From: CAZRIZ01 sp964625885
GTDB taxonomy: Bacteria; Patescibacteriota; Saccharimonadia; Saccharimonadales; Saccharimonadaceae
Direction of reading: 5' to 3'
Assembly: GCA_964625885.1 (NCBI GenBank)
Contig: CAZVBM010000002.1
Coordinates: 1-64,000 of the forward strand
DNA length: 64,000 nt
Below, in pieces: positions 35,589-44,547 of the stretch; position 1 is the stretch's first letter, and the number at the start of each line of letters is the position of its first letter. A program made the translations under genes and the position numbers. Under the pieces are notes generated by a model. It saw nothing but the letters and a program-made list of their open reading frames with translations, ran no database searches and was not told the DNA's origin.

Positions 35589-36764
35589 TTAAGCGTCAAG
35601 TAAACAATCTACCCCAACCAGTCGGCCAGAACCAATCAGCTCGAGCATCGCTCCACCGCCCGTTGATAAAATCAATCCATCGTAATTCAAATTCGGCTGT
35701 TCACGCTTTACAAAAGCTAAGGTGTCACCACCTCCGATTAGAGCTGGCTTTTCTGACGCCGATAGTGAACGCACGATTACTTCTGAGCCAGCCTCAAAAG
35801 TTGGATTCTCAGTATAGCCCAGAGGACCATTCCAAATGATTGAGCCAGCGTTGGCGACTAATTGACCTAAAACCATAGCCGAAGCGTCACCAATGTCAAG
35901 GATTTTATCTTGGCCTAACACTGCTTCAACTCGCTTATTCTCCGATGCGCCGGCTAATTCATCTGACGCCACCTTGACATCAGTCGGCAGAAATAGCGCC
36001 TTGCGCTCAGACGCCACCAACTGATTAATCTCTTTAATTACCGTCTCTTGATCATACTCTACTAGGCTTGATCCGACCGGCTTGCCACTGGCTCGTAAAA
36101 AGGTATTTCCCAAAGCCCCACCAACAAACACCTGGTCGGCCAGCTCCACCATACGCTTAACAAAACCGATTTTATCACTAATTTTAGCGCCACCCAGGAT
36201 AGTCACTAACGGACGCGGTGCATTCTCAATAAATTGATCAATCGATTTATATTCTTTGATTAGGCCAGCGCTCGCATAACTTGGAAGTAGACGGGTAACT
36301 GCCTCTGTCGTCGCCGTAGTGCGATGGCAAACTGAAAAACCGTCCTGAACGAACAAATCTGCACCAGTAGCGGTAATAAGATTTTGAGCAAAACCTGAGT
36401 CGTTTTTCTCTTCACCCGGCCAAAACCGTAAATTTTCACACAAAACGACTTGGTCCCGGCAAGAAAATGCCTCCGTGGGCTCATCAAAGCCCACCGGAAG
36501 GCCGAGAAGACCCTCCAGGCGCTCTCGTACCGGTTTGAGCGAAAAGGCCTCCTCGCGGCCCTCAGGACGCCCCAGGTGGCTTAGTATTACAATTTGCTTC
36601 GCTTCACGGCCGATTAGGTCACGAATCGTCGGTAAACTAGCCACAATTCGACTGTCATCAGCAATAACACCACTTGAAATCGGCACATTAAAGTCCACTC
36701 TCAATAAAACCACCTTACCGGCAACATCTATGTTGTCGATGCTGGCTTTTTGATATTTGATCAT
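35589..36764 (-). CDS. pgk: Phosphoglycerate kinase
   Basis: This 391-residue protein has LLRVDFNVPI, SHLGRPEG, a substrate-binding arginine loop (ENLRFWPGEEKN), LGGAKISDKIGF, and the nucleotide site GGGDTLAFV with STGGGAMLELI. It makes ATP from 1,3-bisphosphoglycerate. A strong AAGGGGG Shine-Dalgarno precedes the ATG. It lies 31 nt downstream of pyk. No gapdh is seen in the window. Confidence 0.96.
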   Translation of the reverse strand: MIKYQKASIDNIDVAGKVVLLRVDFNVPISSGVIADDSRIVASLPTIRDLIGREAKQIVILSHLGRPEGREEAFSLKPVRERLEGLLGLPVGFDEPTEAFSCRDQVVLCENLRFWPGEEKNDSGFAQNLITATGADLFVQDGFSVCHRTTATTEAVTRLLPSYASAGLIKEYKSIDQFIENAPRPLVTILGGAKISDKIGFVKRMVELADQVFVGGALGNTFLRASGKPVGSSLVEYDQETVIKEINQLVASERKALFLPTDVKVASDELAGASENKRVEAVLGQDKILDIGDASAMVLGQLVANAGSIIWNGPLGYTENPTFEAGSEVIVRSLSASEKPALIGGGDTLAFVKREQPNLNYDGLILSTGGGAMLELIGSGRLVGVDCLLDA

Positions 36765-36795
36765 TTGTCCCCCTTTTTAAGATTTATAGTTCAAA

Positions 36796-38226
36796 TTAAC
36801 GAATCTCGCACACACTAATCGTGTCAGTGCCACCGGCTCTACCCATCTGAGAGCCAGAAGTAACGACGACTTTAACACCTTCTACGTCGCCAAAGCGTCC
36901 AGCGTCTTTTAGCTCTTTGACTAGCTTTAAGCACATATCAGGCTCTTCTGGTCGAACATAGCTCTGATTAGCAAAAGACAGGGCGAGCTGCTGAGCCACC
37001 CGCTTATTGTTAGTCACGCTCAAAATTACTCGATTTGGCCTCTGGGCCGACACTCGCGTTGCTGTTAAGCCGCTACGAGTCTCGACAGCGATAGCTGGCA
37101 CATCTAGTACCTCCGCAATCTTCATTACCGAAGCACTTAAAACGTCAATTTGCTGAGTGGCTTCTTCTATTTCTAGTTCTGGGCAGCGAACAGTTGAATG
37201 AGCTTGGCTATAAAGAATTACCTTTTTCATCGCCTCAACCGCCTCAATTGGATACTTACCATTAGCTGACTCGTCTGATAGCATGACCGCATCAGCGCCC
37301 TGCATAACAGCGTGAGCAACATCGGACACCTCAGAGCGAGTTGGCTCAGGGTTGTCAACCATACTAATCATCATCTGAGTGGCAATAATCACTAATTTAC
37401 CGTGCTTGCGACAAAGATCAACTAACTGCTGCTGCACCACCGGCACTACCTCGGCGCCAACTTCAACTGCTAAGTCGCCACGCGCCACCATAATGCCATC
37501 GCTAGCTTTGACGATTTCTTCAAGTGTTTCTGGTTCAATCGCGTGCTTAGTCTCAATTTTAGCAATCACCTGAGCGTCAGAATTATGCGACAACAAAATC
37601 TGGCGCAAATTATGAATATCATCGGCTGACTGCACAAATGACAGAGCTACATAATCAATATCTTGAGTTGCGCCAAATTCTAGGTCGTTTAAGTCCTTTT
37701 CAGTTAATATATCACCACCCATGTCAGTATCTGGCAGGTTTAGACCTTTTTTCTGACGAATAATACCATCATTGAGAATCTTGATGCGCACCGCCTTATC
37801 GCTGACGATTTCCACCACCTCTGACTTAACCTTGCCGTCAAAGATGTAAACCGGCTCACCAACCTCAACTTTTTCAGCCAAATTGTACTGCACTGGAATG
37901 ATAGTCTTGCCATCAAACTCGCCCTCATATTCCAAAACCAACTCATCTCCAGTTTTAACCGGAAACGGCTGATCGTCGTTAAATTCGCCAAGGCGAATCT
38001 TTGGTCCTTGTAAATCTTGTAAAATCGCCACCGGTTTACCAATCTCTTCCGAAGCCTGACGAATCCAGGCAATCTGCTCACGACGTTCATCATAATCACC
38101 GTGGCTAAAGTTTAAGCGGCAACCATTGGCGCCAATTTCTAGCAACTGCTTTATTTTTTCGAAACTATTAGTCGCGGGACCAATCGTTGCTAAGATCTTG
38201 GTCCGCTTAAATACTGGTAAAATCAT
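36796..38226 (-). CDS. pyk: Pyruvate kinase
   Basis: This 476-residue protein shows RTKILATIGPATNS, CRLNFSHGDYDER, AILQDLQGPKIRLG, the active-site IMVARGDLAVEVG, and MLSDESANGKYPIEAV. It converts phosphoenolpyruvate to pyruvate and makes ATP. It is the first gene of the cluster pyk-pgk-tpiA. A TATAAT (38234-38239) lies 7 nt before the ATG, so translation probably begins at the 5' end of the mRNA. Confidence 0.96.
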   Translation of the reverse strand: MILPVFKRTKILATIGPATNSFEKIKQLLEIGANGCRLNFSHGDYDERREQIAWIRQASEEIGKPVAILQDLQGPKIRLGEFNDDQPFPVKTGDELVLEYEGEFDGKTIIPVQYNLAEKVEVGEPVYIFDGKVKSEVVEIVSDKAVRIKILNDGIIRQKKGLNLPDTDMGGDILTEKDLNDLEFGATQDIDYVALSFVQSADDIHNLRQILLSHNSDAQVIAKIETKHAIEPETLEEIVKASDGIMVARGDLAVEVGAEVVPVVQQQLVDLCRKHGKLVIIATQMMISMVDNPEPTRSEVSDVAHAVMQGADAVMLSDESANGKYPIEAVEAMKKVILYSQAHSTVRCPELEIEEATQQIDVLSASVMKIAEVLDVPAIAVETRSGLTATRVSAQRPNRVILSVTNNKRVAQQLALSFANQSYVRPEEPDMCLKLVKELKDAGRFGDVEGVKVVVTSGSQMGRAGGTDTISVCEIR

Positions 38227-38330
38227 TTGTCTTATTATAACAGATAACGGAACCTCAGGCTACTGCTTTAATTTTTGACATATTCTTGTTAGACTCGATT
38301 TAGTCAAACATAACTATTTTAAGGAGTTTT

Positions 38331-39155
38331 ATGCAACCAGAAGTCAAAAATAAGAAATGGCCCATGATCATTTTGTGTGCCCTGTGTCTGGTGTTTGCCG
38401 GAGCTGGGACTTATTTCTTTATTGAGAACAACAAGTGTAGTGGCAAATTCAGCCAGCTAGATAATATCTCAACCGGCTGTATTGATGAGCTGCGTGAATC
38501 TGGCATCACCGGACTAACGATCAGCGGCACCAAAACACCAGTGAATAAAAATGTGCCGGCACTAGATGTCGAATTCTGCGCCGAAGATTCCCAGCTTTGC
38601 ATGAAGCGCCCCGGCAACTGGATGGTCTCGGCCGGTCAATTTGAATACGTCGATGGTCAAAACAAATGGAACCAAGACATTGCCTTTTACAACCAATTTG
38701 GCACCAAAATCATGACCGTTCACAATAAAGTTTCTGGTATTGGATTTGGCCCCTGCGAAGGCAACCCAGATGACATCAAGCTAACCGTATTAGAGACCCA
38801 CAAGCTCGGCTTCAAGAACAGCAATAATGAAGACTTCTATGTTTCTAAGGCCTACTATCAAGAGAAAAACGACAGCTTTTTCATCCCAATCGTAGTTATA
38901 ACCGATATCAAAGCACTTCAATCTGTCAAAAAAGCCACCAATCATAACTTCTGCGACATTGAAGCCTGGGGGCTATTTGCCACCGCGACCGCCAAAGATA
39001 ACTCAACGGCCTTTTGGATAAAGCCTGAGCTTGGCAGCCCAGCCGAAGGCAAAGGCTTTTTCTTCCGCGAAGAGAGCGCTGTTAAAGATTGGCTAGAAAA
39101 CAGCGACGGCGCTATTGTGTACGAGATGCTTAAAACTGCTTATATCAAGAAATAG
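38331..39155 (+). CDS. Secreted or membrane-anchored protein, function unknown
   Basis: This 274-residue protein has a signal or anchor segment (about residues 9-30) and a globular outer part with scattered Cys (near 36, 49, 83 and 90) that could form disulfides. I recognise no family. The ATG has an AAGGAG Shine-Dalgarno. A TTGACA (38275-38280) upstream is a possible -35, but its -10 partner is weak. A clear terminator follows, so it is a single-gene unit divergent from pyk. Confidence 0.6.
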   Translation: MQPEVKNKKWPMIILCALCLVFAGAGTYFFIENNKCSGKFSQLDNISTGCIDELRESGITGLTISGTKTPVNKNVPALDVEFCAEDSQLCMKRPGNWMVSAGQFEYVDGQNKWNQDIAFYNQFGTKIMTVHNKVSGIGFGPCEGNPDDIKLTVLETHKLGFKNSNNEDFYVSKAYYQEKNDSFFIPIVVITDIKALQSVKKATNHNFCDIEAWGLFATATAKDNSTAFWIKPELGSPAEGKGFFFREESAVKDWLENSDGAIVYEMLKTAYIKK

Positions 39156-39178
39156 CTTGATTTAAGCGTTAAACGCCA

Positions 39179-39207
39179 ACAAAAACCCGCAAAAAGCGGG
39201 TTTTTGT
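39179..39207 (+). terminator. Rho-independent terminator
   Basis: The stem AAAAACCCGC/GCGGGTTTTT lies about 25 nt after the 274-residue gene and ends in TTTTTGTTT. Confidence 0.9.
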
Positions 39208-39333
39208 TTAGCGATACGAAGAAACATTAACTCATTTTGTCCACGGATGCTTCACCTGAATATTAGTTCAAATTCGTCGTTTTATATCCATGATTACATA
39301 ATGAATAATTTACCAAGGTTATATAATGGTTCT

Positions 39334-39798
39334 ATGAACATCCACCAAGTTGAAAAATTCTTCAAAGATAAGAACGACGCGCCTTGCCCATTAACCAAGC
39401 GACTTATTAAGGCTGGTTATCAACAGACCAGTGGCGGATACATAGCCCTGGCAAAGAAGCGCGGTTTGATCGTAGATTACACAAAAGCCAAGCCTACACA
39501 ATATTGGCACCTTATAGAGGGGTATTGCCCTTCCGTAGACAAGAATAAGACTTTTAGCAGAAGCATCGTTTGTGGCGAACTAATATTCTGGATGGCCGAG
39601 GTGTCGAAAGCCGTATCAAACGACGACTTAGAAGAATTGCTTGAGCGAATAATTGCAAGTAGGGATACTGGCACCACTCCGCCAAAACATGATCGCATCA
39701 AATGGAATAAAGAGATTCAGAACCTTTGTTTTTGCGCAATAGAAGCGAAGGTAAAGAACACCGAGAATGTCGCTAACGCGACTTCCGTTCGCTCATGA
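39334..39798 (+). CDS. Uncharacterised 154-residue protein, leaderless
   Basis: I do not recognise this protein. I start at ATG 39334 (MNIHQVEKFFKDKN) because a TATAAT (39322-39327) lies exactly 6 nt upstream; a longer frame back to 39247 would include the promoter. The product is soluble, with several Cys and Trp and a helical middle (LEELLERIIAS). The last 10-12 codons run into low-complexity DNA bordering the T-arm module of tRNA-Glu, so the original C-terminus may have been replaced. Confidence 0.5.
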   Translation: MNIHQVEKFFKDKNDAPCPLTKRLIKAGYQQTSGGYIALAKKRGLIVDYTKAKPTQYWHLIEGYCPSVDKNKTFSRSIVCGELIFWMAEVSKAVSNDDLEELLERIIASRDTGTTPPKHDRIKWNKEIQNLCFCAIEAKVKNTENVANATSVRS

Positions 39799-39801
39799 AA
39801 A

Positions 39802-39890
39802 ATCCCACCGGGAAGGTTCGTTCGCTTTGCTTCCGAACGCTCCGCCCGAACGCCAGATTAGTTTTGCTAACGCAAAACATCTGGGTTCGG
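39802..39890 (-). repeat. T-arm module downstream of tRNA-Glu
   Basis: On the minus strand, after the tRNA-Glu terminator, there is an inverted T-arm 5' half (cgaacccagat, 39879-39889), a GTTTTGCG...GCAAAAC hairpin, a direct half (atctggcgttcg, 39847-39858), a purine-rich core of about 33 nt, and a copy of the tRNA 3' half (tcccggtgggat, 39802-39813). The halves match this tRNA, not the others. Confidence 0.8.
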
Positions 39891-39905
39891 TCCTGATGCG
39901 AAGCA

Positions 39906-39946
39906 TCAAAAAAGAATACCCCAGCCGTTGGCTGAGGTATTCTTTT
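39906..39946 (-). terminator. Terminator of tRNA-Glu
   Basis: On the minus strand a 15-bp stem (AAGAATACCTCAGCC paired with GGCTGGGGTATTCTT) follows the CCA end directly and ends in a T run. The T-arm module lies beyond it. Confidence 0.9.
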
Positions 39947-40021
39947 TGGTGATCCCACCGGGAATCGAACCCAGATTGCCAGGATGAAAACCTGGTGTCC
40001 TAACCGTTAGACGATGGGACC
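39947..40021 (-). tRNA. tRNA-Glu(TTC)
   Basis: The cloverleaf has acceptor stem GGTCCCA/TGGGATC (with one G-T pair), anticodon stem CCAGG/CCTGG and loop TTTTCAT, giving TTC (Glu). The T arm is CTGGG-TTCGATT-CCCGG. CCA is encoded. Confidence 0.95.
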
Positions 40022-40255
40022 AAAATGGTTAAAACGTGGCTAATTATAACCGATTAATTCTCAAAACACAAGCGTGGCTAAAACACAAGAATTCTTTCCG
40101 TAATCAGCCCATCATTCCGCAAGGTATCTGAGTTGGGCTTACAACCAACCAGCCGATTTTAGTAGTTGTTACACTGTAATACCAAGATCAGCTTCGTATA
40201 ACAGTGGTCAAATTGCTTAGCTTATTGTTATTTTGCACTTTTTGTTGTAAAACTA
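40022..40255. other. Gene-free stretch, 234 bp
   Basis: I see no open frame of note, RNA gene or clear terminator here. The short phrase agcgtggctaaaa (near 40070) also occurs in the core of the tRNA-Leu T-arm module at about 1393-1406, which may be a trace of the same element. The rest is AT-rich and leads into the promoter of the gene at 40440. Confidence 0.4.
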
Positions 40256-40284
40256 TTGACTTTTTAAGCCGTTTGTGCTAATAT
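40256..40284 (+). promoter_or_regulatory. Sigma70 promoter of the 40440-42700 operon
   Basis: TTGACT (40256-40261), a 17-bp spacer and TAATAT (40279-40284) form a near-consensus promoter. Transcription should begin near 40291. Confidence 0.8.
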
Positions 40285-40290
40285 TAAAGT

Positions 40291-40439
40291 ATCTTTGATC
40301 CGCCCTAGGGTGGGCGACAAATCAAGGTGAAACTTAATAGTTAGGTAATTTTAGTCTAAGAAGTTAGACTAATCAAGTTGGATTTCTTTTTTACCACTCT
40401 TGGCCGAGTGGTAGACAACAAACAGGAGGGAAAGAGACC
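40291..40439 (+). promoter_or_regulatory. Long leader with three hairpins
   Basis: The roughly 150-nt leader holds CGCCC/GGGCG (40301-40316, extendable by TTGAT/ATCAA), a perfect 9-bp hairpin TTAGTCTAA/TTAGACTAA (40351-40372) and ACCACTC/GAGTGGT (40393-40412). An AGGAGGG Shine-Dalgarno follows. No known riboswitch is recognisable. Confidence 0.6.
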
Positions 40440-41282
40440 ATGGCGACAAATATAAGCCTAAAAGACGCGCGTCTCTTTGTTGAGAACGCGCTTAAAGCAG
40501 CTGGTAGCTCGGTTGACGTTTCCAAAAAGCGTCGGCCTGGACTGAGGGAGGCCTTGGTAAAAGCCAAGGTTGACTTCAAGGTTCTGCAGGAGTTTGATAG
40601 ACTCTTCCCAGAACCCGCAACGGCCCAAGAACCCCCCGCCAAAAGCGGGGACGACACAAAACCCGAAGGCAACAAGCCAGAGGGTGAGAAGCCCGAGGAC
40701 AAGAAGTCTGAGGGCGATGAGAAAAAACCGAAAAAACCCTGGTATAAGAGAGTTTGGGTATGGATATTCTTTATCCTCCCCGCCCTCTTTGCAACCGGAG
40801 TGTGGTTCTTTTCTCTACCCGAAGTGGATAAGTGGGGAATTGGAGCTCAATTATTCATCGTAATAGTAAGCTCTCTGGGAATCTTCGGCCTCTGGAAGTG
40901 CCAAGAAAGGTTCCCAGTCGCCAAAGTGTTTGGGTCGGCTGCAATCATCGCAGCCTTCCTGGGCGGTATTCAGTCCGTTCATCGGGCTGATGGCGACCCC
41001 AACACCTACTTCCGATTCAGCGGCGGAGTCGCTAATTGGACCATGGTGATAGCTGGGGTTGTCCTGGTAGCCGTAGTCACGCTTATCGCGTGGATTGTAG
41101 CTACTAAGACACCTAAGCTGTTCAAGGCGATTACGTTGTCCGCTCTGTTACTGCTCGGGATTGCCTATACATACTTTGTCACTTTTGAGGTACATCTAAG
41201 TGAGGCGAACATGATAGCGCAAACCCAAAAAGACCTAGATGGCGGCACAAATCCGGCGCCAATGGCGCCAGCAAACGATTAA
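40440..41282 (+). CDS. Multi-pass membrane protein, function unknown
   Basis: This 280-residue protein has a cytoplasmic helical N-terminus (1-57), a highly charged Pro/Glu/Lys linker (about 58-99), and then several membrane segments (about 104-122, 133-150, 158-178, 195-218 and 222-242). I recognise no family. It is the first gene of a two-gene unit with 41300, whose Shine-Dalgarno lies in the 17-nt gap. The strong promoter and structured leader suggest high expression. GC content appears higher than in the flanking housekeeping genes, so transfer is possible. Confidence 0.6.
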   Translation: MATNISLKDARLFVENALKAAGSSVDVSKKRRPGLREALVKAKVDFKVLQEFDRLFPEPATAQEPPAKSGDDTKPEGNKPEGEKPEDKKSEGDEKKPKKPWYKRVWVWIFFILPALFATGVWFFSLPEVDKWGIGAQLFIVIVSSLGIFGLWKCQERFPVAKVFGSAAIIAAFLGGIQSVHRADGDPNTYFRFSGGVANWTMVIAGVVLVAVVTLIAWIVATKTPKLFKAITLSALLLLGIAYTYFVTFEVHLSEANMIAQTQKDLDGGTNPAPMAPAND

Positions 41283-41299
41283 AAAGGAGGGGTTCTTCC

Positions 41300-42700
41300 A
41301 TGACGAAGAATAGAAAATGGCTTTGGGCCATCTTGGCAGTCGTATTGATTGCCGCAGTCGCGTTCGGCGCATGGTACGCCGCAACAAACATTCCTGAGGT
41401 TCGCAAGCTCTTTGGTTTCGGTAAGAAGCCAGGAGCAGGCGACAACCTACCGACCCAACCGACGCAGGTACCTCTGGTGACAGAGGCGCCAGCAGCGGAA
41501 CTCGTTTCCGAGGCGGTGCCCAGCGTCAAGCTGTGGCTCGCCAACGACGAGACCCTTACTGGTCGTCCGAAGAGCGAGGAACAACTCGCTTTTGAAGCCG
41601 CTCTCGGTCGCGAGTTAACAACTGGCGACGTAGTCGGTTTCTCCGGTCACGGTGACCGGATCGGCACCCGCTACGCTAATAGGCTGTTCTTCGTTGATTA
41701 CGATGAAACAGTCTTCCGCGGCCTCTCTGGCGATTTTAATACCGCCAATGAGGCTTGGCTGACTATCCAGAGCGACGTCGATAACTACGACGTCATTATG
41801 AGGGCAGCCAAAATAATGCTGAATGCCAATCCTGAGGACATCAGGTTAGCAGCTCAGCAAGAAGCCGAAACCGGGCTTTGGCAGCGACTGGTGTGGAACC
41901 ACGCCAACGCTTGTCTGAGCGCGAAAAAGCGCACAGCCAAGCTCGAGTATCGCGAGATGCTCGATAAGTTGGTGAACAAAGAGTATCAGAGCTTACGCAC
42001 TGATACTTTTAGGACTCACTGGGTATTCCGGATCACTCGGGTAACCAAGGAAGAGTATGAGGCGGCAACGCCCGACTTCCAGGGATGGCACCTCGGTGCA
42101 GCACCTGGAGTTTATCGCTCCAAGTCCTATGCTGACGAGGCGAAAAACCTGTTCATCGTAGGGGAAATCTTCTACGATGAGAGTGAGTGGGCTACCCCAG
42201 TGATCCACATCCCGTTAGGTGATGTGTTCACCCAGGGCGGATTTAGGATCAACGATCTTTGCATCGTTGTCCCCTACGACCCCTGCACCGGAAACCCGTC
42301 GGTAAATCCGACCGAGGTACCGGTTCAGCCGACGGCGACACCGGCACCGACTCCTACCAAGGAACCGAAGCCTTCGGACGAAGGAGAGTATATGTATACA
42401 AACCCTGAGAAACCGAATGAATCGGCCCCGGTAGAGGCACCGAATGCCGAGCCGACAAACGTGCCGACGCCAAAGCCAACCAAAAAGTCGGCGGCACCGG
42501 CACAGCAACCGGCACCACAGCCGGCACCGGCATCACAACCGGAACCGGCACCGGCACCGCAACCGGAACCCGCGCCAGCTCAGGTACAAGTTGTTGTCAT
42601 CAACAACCCGCCTGATAACTCAGCGCCCTACCCCAGTACCACTGAACCACCCCAGGTGAACGAAACAAGCACCGAGGCGGTGGACCTCAGTGGTATCTGA
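41300..42700 (+). CDS. Secreted Pro/Ala-rich surface protein, function unknown
   Basis: This 466-residue protein has an N-terminal membrane/signal helix (about 8-30), a Pro/Thr linker, a globular domain (about 70-330; no family recognised) and a long C-terminal tail of Pro, Ala, Gln, Thr and Glu repeats (about 335-466) of the kind used as wall-spanning stalks. No LPXTG motif is present. The ATG has an AAGGAGG Shine-Dalgarno. It is downstream of the membrane protein at 40440, so the two may form an envelope unit. Confidence 0.65.
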   Translation: MTKNRKWLWAILAVVLIAAVAFGAWYAATNIPEVRKLFGFGKKPGAGDNLPTQPTQVPLVTEAPAAELVSEAVPSVKLWLANDETLTGRPKSEEQLAFEAALGRELTTGDVVGFSGHGDRIGTRYANRLFFVDYDETVFRGLSGDFNTANEAWLTIQSDVDNYDVIMRAAKIMLNANPEDIRLAAQQEAETGLWQRLVWNHANACLSAKKRTAKLEYREMLDKLVNKEYQSLRTDTFRTHWVFRITRVTKEEYEAATPDFQGWHLGAAPGVYRSKSYADEAKNLFIVGEIFYDESEWATPVIHIPLGDVFTQGGFRINDLCIVVPYDPCTGNPSVNPTEVPVQPTATPAPTPTKEPKPSDEGEYMYTNPEKPNESAPVEAPNAEPTNVPTPKPTKKSAAPAQQPAPQPAPASQPEPAPAPQPEPAPAQVQVVVINNPPDNSAPYPSTTEPPQVNETSTEAVDLSGI

Positions 42701-42785
42701 CCCAACTTGACGGCTGTTGCTGCTGACAACCGAAAGAGCCTTGTCTGGGGCCAAACAGACAAAGCTCATCAGCGCAGTACCTTTC

Positions 42786-42809
42786 GGGCCACCACTTCGG
42801 TGGTGGCCC
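42786..42809 (+). terminator. Strong hairpin after the 40440-42700 unit
   Basis: A perfect stem GGGCCACCAC/GTGGTGGCCC with a TTCG tetraloop lies about 85 nt after the stop. No T run follows, so it may be a transcript-stabilising or weak terminator hairpin. Confidence 0.5.
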
Positions 42810-42859
42810 AATTCCTAGATTAAAACTACCTAACTATTAAAGAAAATAACGCTAATGCC

Positions 42860-42888
42860 TTTACAAAACCAAAGTTTTGTGATATAAT
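42860..42888 (+). promoter_or_regulatory. Sigma70 promoter of the LPXTG protein gene
   Basis: TTTACA (42860-42865), a 17-bp spacer and TATAAT (42883-42888). Transcription should begin near 42895. Confidence 0.85.
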
Positions 42889-42894
42889 GGTATT

Positions 42895-43024
42895 ATTCAC
42901 GTGAGAGATTGGTCGAAATAGCTCACGGGAGGAGCGCCATTACAATCAATATTAGCTCGTAATGGCATAAATAATTAATAAGGTCATCGGTGTTTGAGAC
43001 ACTAGATGGCAAAGGGAGAAAACT
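42895..43024 (+). promoter_or_regulatory. Structured 130-nt leader
   Basis: The leader has the stems CGTGAG/CTCACG (about 42900-42928) and GCCATTAC/GTAATGGC (about 42937-42966), and a GGGAG Shine-Dalgarno before the ATG. The second stem could sequester or present upstream sequence; no known class is recognised. Confidence 0.55.
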
Positions 43025-44470
43025 ATGAAAAAGATTTGGAGCGCTATCAAGCGTAACCCAAAGAAGGCGATTTTAGCTAGCGTACTAGCTATCGTTGGTT
43101 TGCTACCTATTGTGTCAAACGCATGGGGACCAAGCCGACCAACCTTCACGATTGAGGATCCAGCCGACTACGTCGTGTTTAACTCAATCACCAACAACCC
43201 AGCTCACGGTGACGAGCGAAGCTTCGTACAAATCAAGGAGAAAACTGCTTCTGATAGTACCTACGCTAATAAGCTTAACATCGCAACTGGTAAAACCTAC
43301 ACGGTTTTCGTGTATTACCACAACAACGCAGCTGCTAACTATAACCTAGTAGCGACTAACACTCGCATGAACACGCAGTTGCCAGGTACTGTCAAGGCTA
43401 ACACCGAGACAGCTATCTCAGCCAAAATCATGGCTGACAACGCCAACCCAAAAACTGTTTGGGATGAGGTCAAGGTCACCTCAACTGAGGACGTAGTGCT
43501 AAAATATGTTTCAAACAGCGCTACCATCCACAGCAAGGGTGCTGTCAATGGCAAGAAGCTTAACTCAAATGAGTTTCTAACCAGTGGCGCCCTCATCGGC
43601 TACAACGCTCTGGACGGACGAGTCCAAGGTTGTCATCAATTCGCCGGCTATGTCACTTATGACTTCGTCGTCGAATCAGCCAACCAGCCTAACTTCACCA
43701 TCGTGAAAACTGTTTCGCTGACTGGCAAGAAACAATACGGCGAGGAAGTCAACACAACTGATAACCAGATCGTTGACTTCAAAATCGTCTACACCAATAC
43801 TGGTAAGACTACCCAGACTGGCGTACACATCAAGGACGTTCTGCCAACTGGCATGACTTATGTCAAGGGCAGTACTATACTAGTTAACGCCGCAACTGGC
43901 GGTAAGCCTAAGGTAATCGCCGATACTATCACCACCAACGGTGTTAATATCGGAGACTATGCCCCAGGCGCCAATGCTGGTATCGTGTTCAGCGCTAAGA
44001 TCAATGATTTTGACTGCAATAAGCGAGTTGAAATCACCAACTACGCGCAAGCCATCACTAAAGATGGTACAAAATCTGACTCAGCCAAGGTAATCGTTAC
44101 GACCGAAGCCTGCCCAATCAAAGACATCAAAGTCTGCCGATTGAGCGACAAGAAGGTTGTTACTATCAAGGAAAACGAGTTTGACGCTAATAAGCACTCA
44201 AAGAACTTGAAGGACTGCGACGAAGTTCCAGCTAAGCATATAGAAGTTTGCCGCCTAAGCGACAAAAAGATGGTATCAATTCTGGAAAGTCAGTTCGACG
44301 CCAGCAAGTACTCGAAAAATGCCAAAGACTGTGAAACTACCCCAGTCGTGCCAACTCCTCCAGAGTTGCCAACTACTGGTCCAGCTGAAACTCTCAGCCA
44401 GGTAATCGGTCTTGGTGCCCTAGTCACCAGCGCGGGATACTACATCTCGAGCCGAAAACTAGTCAAATAA
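43025..44470 (+). CDS. LPXTG-anchored surface protein with DUF11-type domain
   Basis: This 481-residue protein has a signal peptide (1-33, KKAILASVLAIVGLLPIVSNA), an N-terminal beta-rich domain and a DUF11-like isopeptide/Ig-type domain (about 235-360, with YTNTGKTTQTGVHIKDVLPTG). Two tandem repeats of about 38 residues follow (VCRLSDKK.V.I.E..FDA.K.SKN.KDC), then LPTTG (448-452), a hydrophobic helix and a basic tail. This is the classic sortase signal, so it should be displayed on the envelope. No sortase gene lies in the window. The long leader and good promoter suggest strong expression. It probably acts in adhesion to a host cell or neighbour; this is inference. Confidence 0.85.
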   Translation: MKKIWSAIKRNPKKAILASVLAIVGLLPIVSNAWGPSRPTFTIEDPADYVVFNSITNNPAHGDERSFVQIKEKTASDSTYANKLNIATGKTYTVFVYYHNNAAANYNLVATNTRMNTQLPGTVKANTETAISAKIMADNANPKTVWDEVKVTSTEDVVLKYVSNSATIHSKGAVNGKKLNSNEFLTSGALIGYNALDGRVQGCHQFAGYVTYDFVVESANQPNFTIVKTVSLTGKKQYGEEVNTTDNQIVDFKIVYTNTGKTTQTGVHIKDVLPTGMTYVKGSTILVNAATGGKPKVIADTITTNGVNIGDYAPGANAGIVFSAKINDFDCNKRVEITNYAQAITKDGTKSDSAKVIVTTEACPIKDIKVCRLSDKKVVTIKENEFDANKHSKNLKDCDEVPAKHIEVCRLSDKKMVSILESQFDASKYSKNAKDCETTPVVPTPPELPTTGPAETLSQVIGLGALVTSAGYYISSRKLVK

Positions 44471-44509
44471 GCCTGACCGCTCCAAGATAATTCTTATAGC
44501 CTAAGGGCA

Positions 44510-44547
44510 CTAAAACCTCCCCGAACTGGGGAGATTTTAGTTTTGCT
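44510..44547. terminator. Bidirectional terminator
   Basis: The stem CTAAAACCTCCCC/GGGGAGATTTTAG with a GAACT loop lies between the convergent LPXTG and histidine kinase genes, with T-rich ends on both strands. It overlaps the last codons of the kinase gene. Confidence 0.8.

Noticed and set aside
40022..40255. An RNA gene in the gene-free stretch
   Set aside because: No promoter-terminator pair or stable long stem could be found by eye.
42444..42659. Arg/His-rich frame inside the Pro/Ala-rich gene
   Set aside because: It is a frame-shifted reading of the proline-rich repeat of the gene at 41300.
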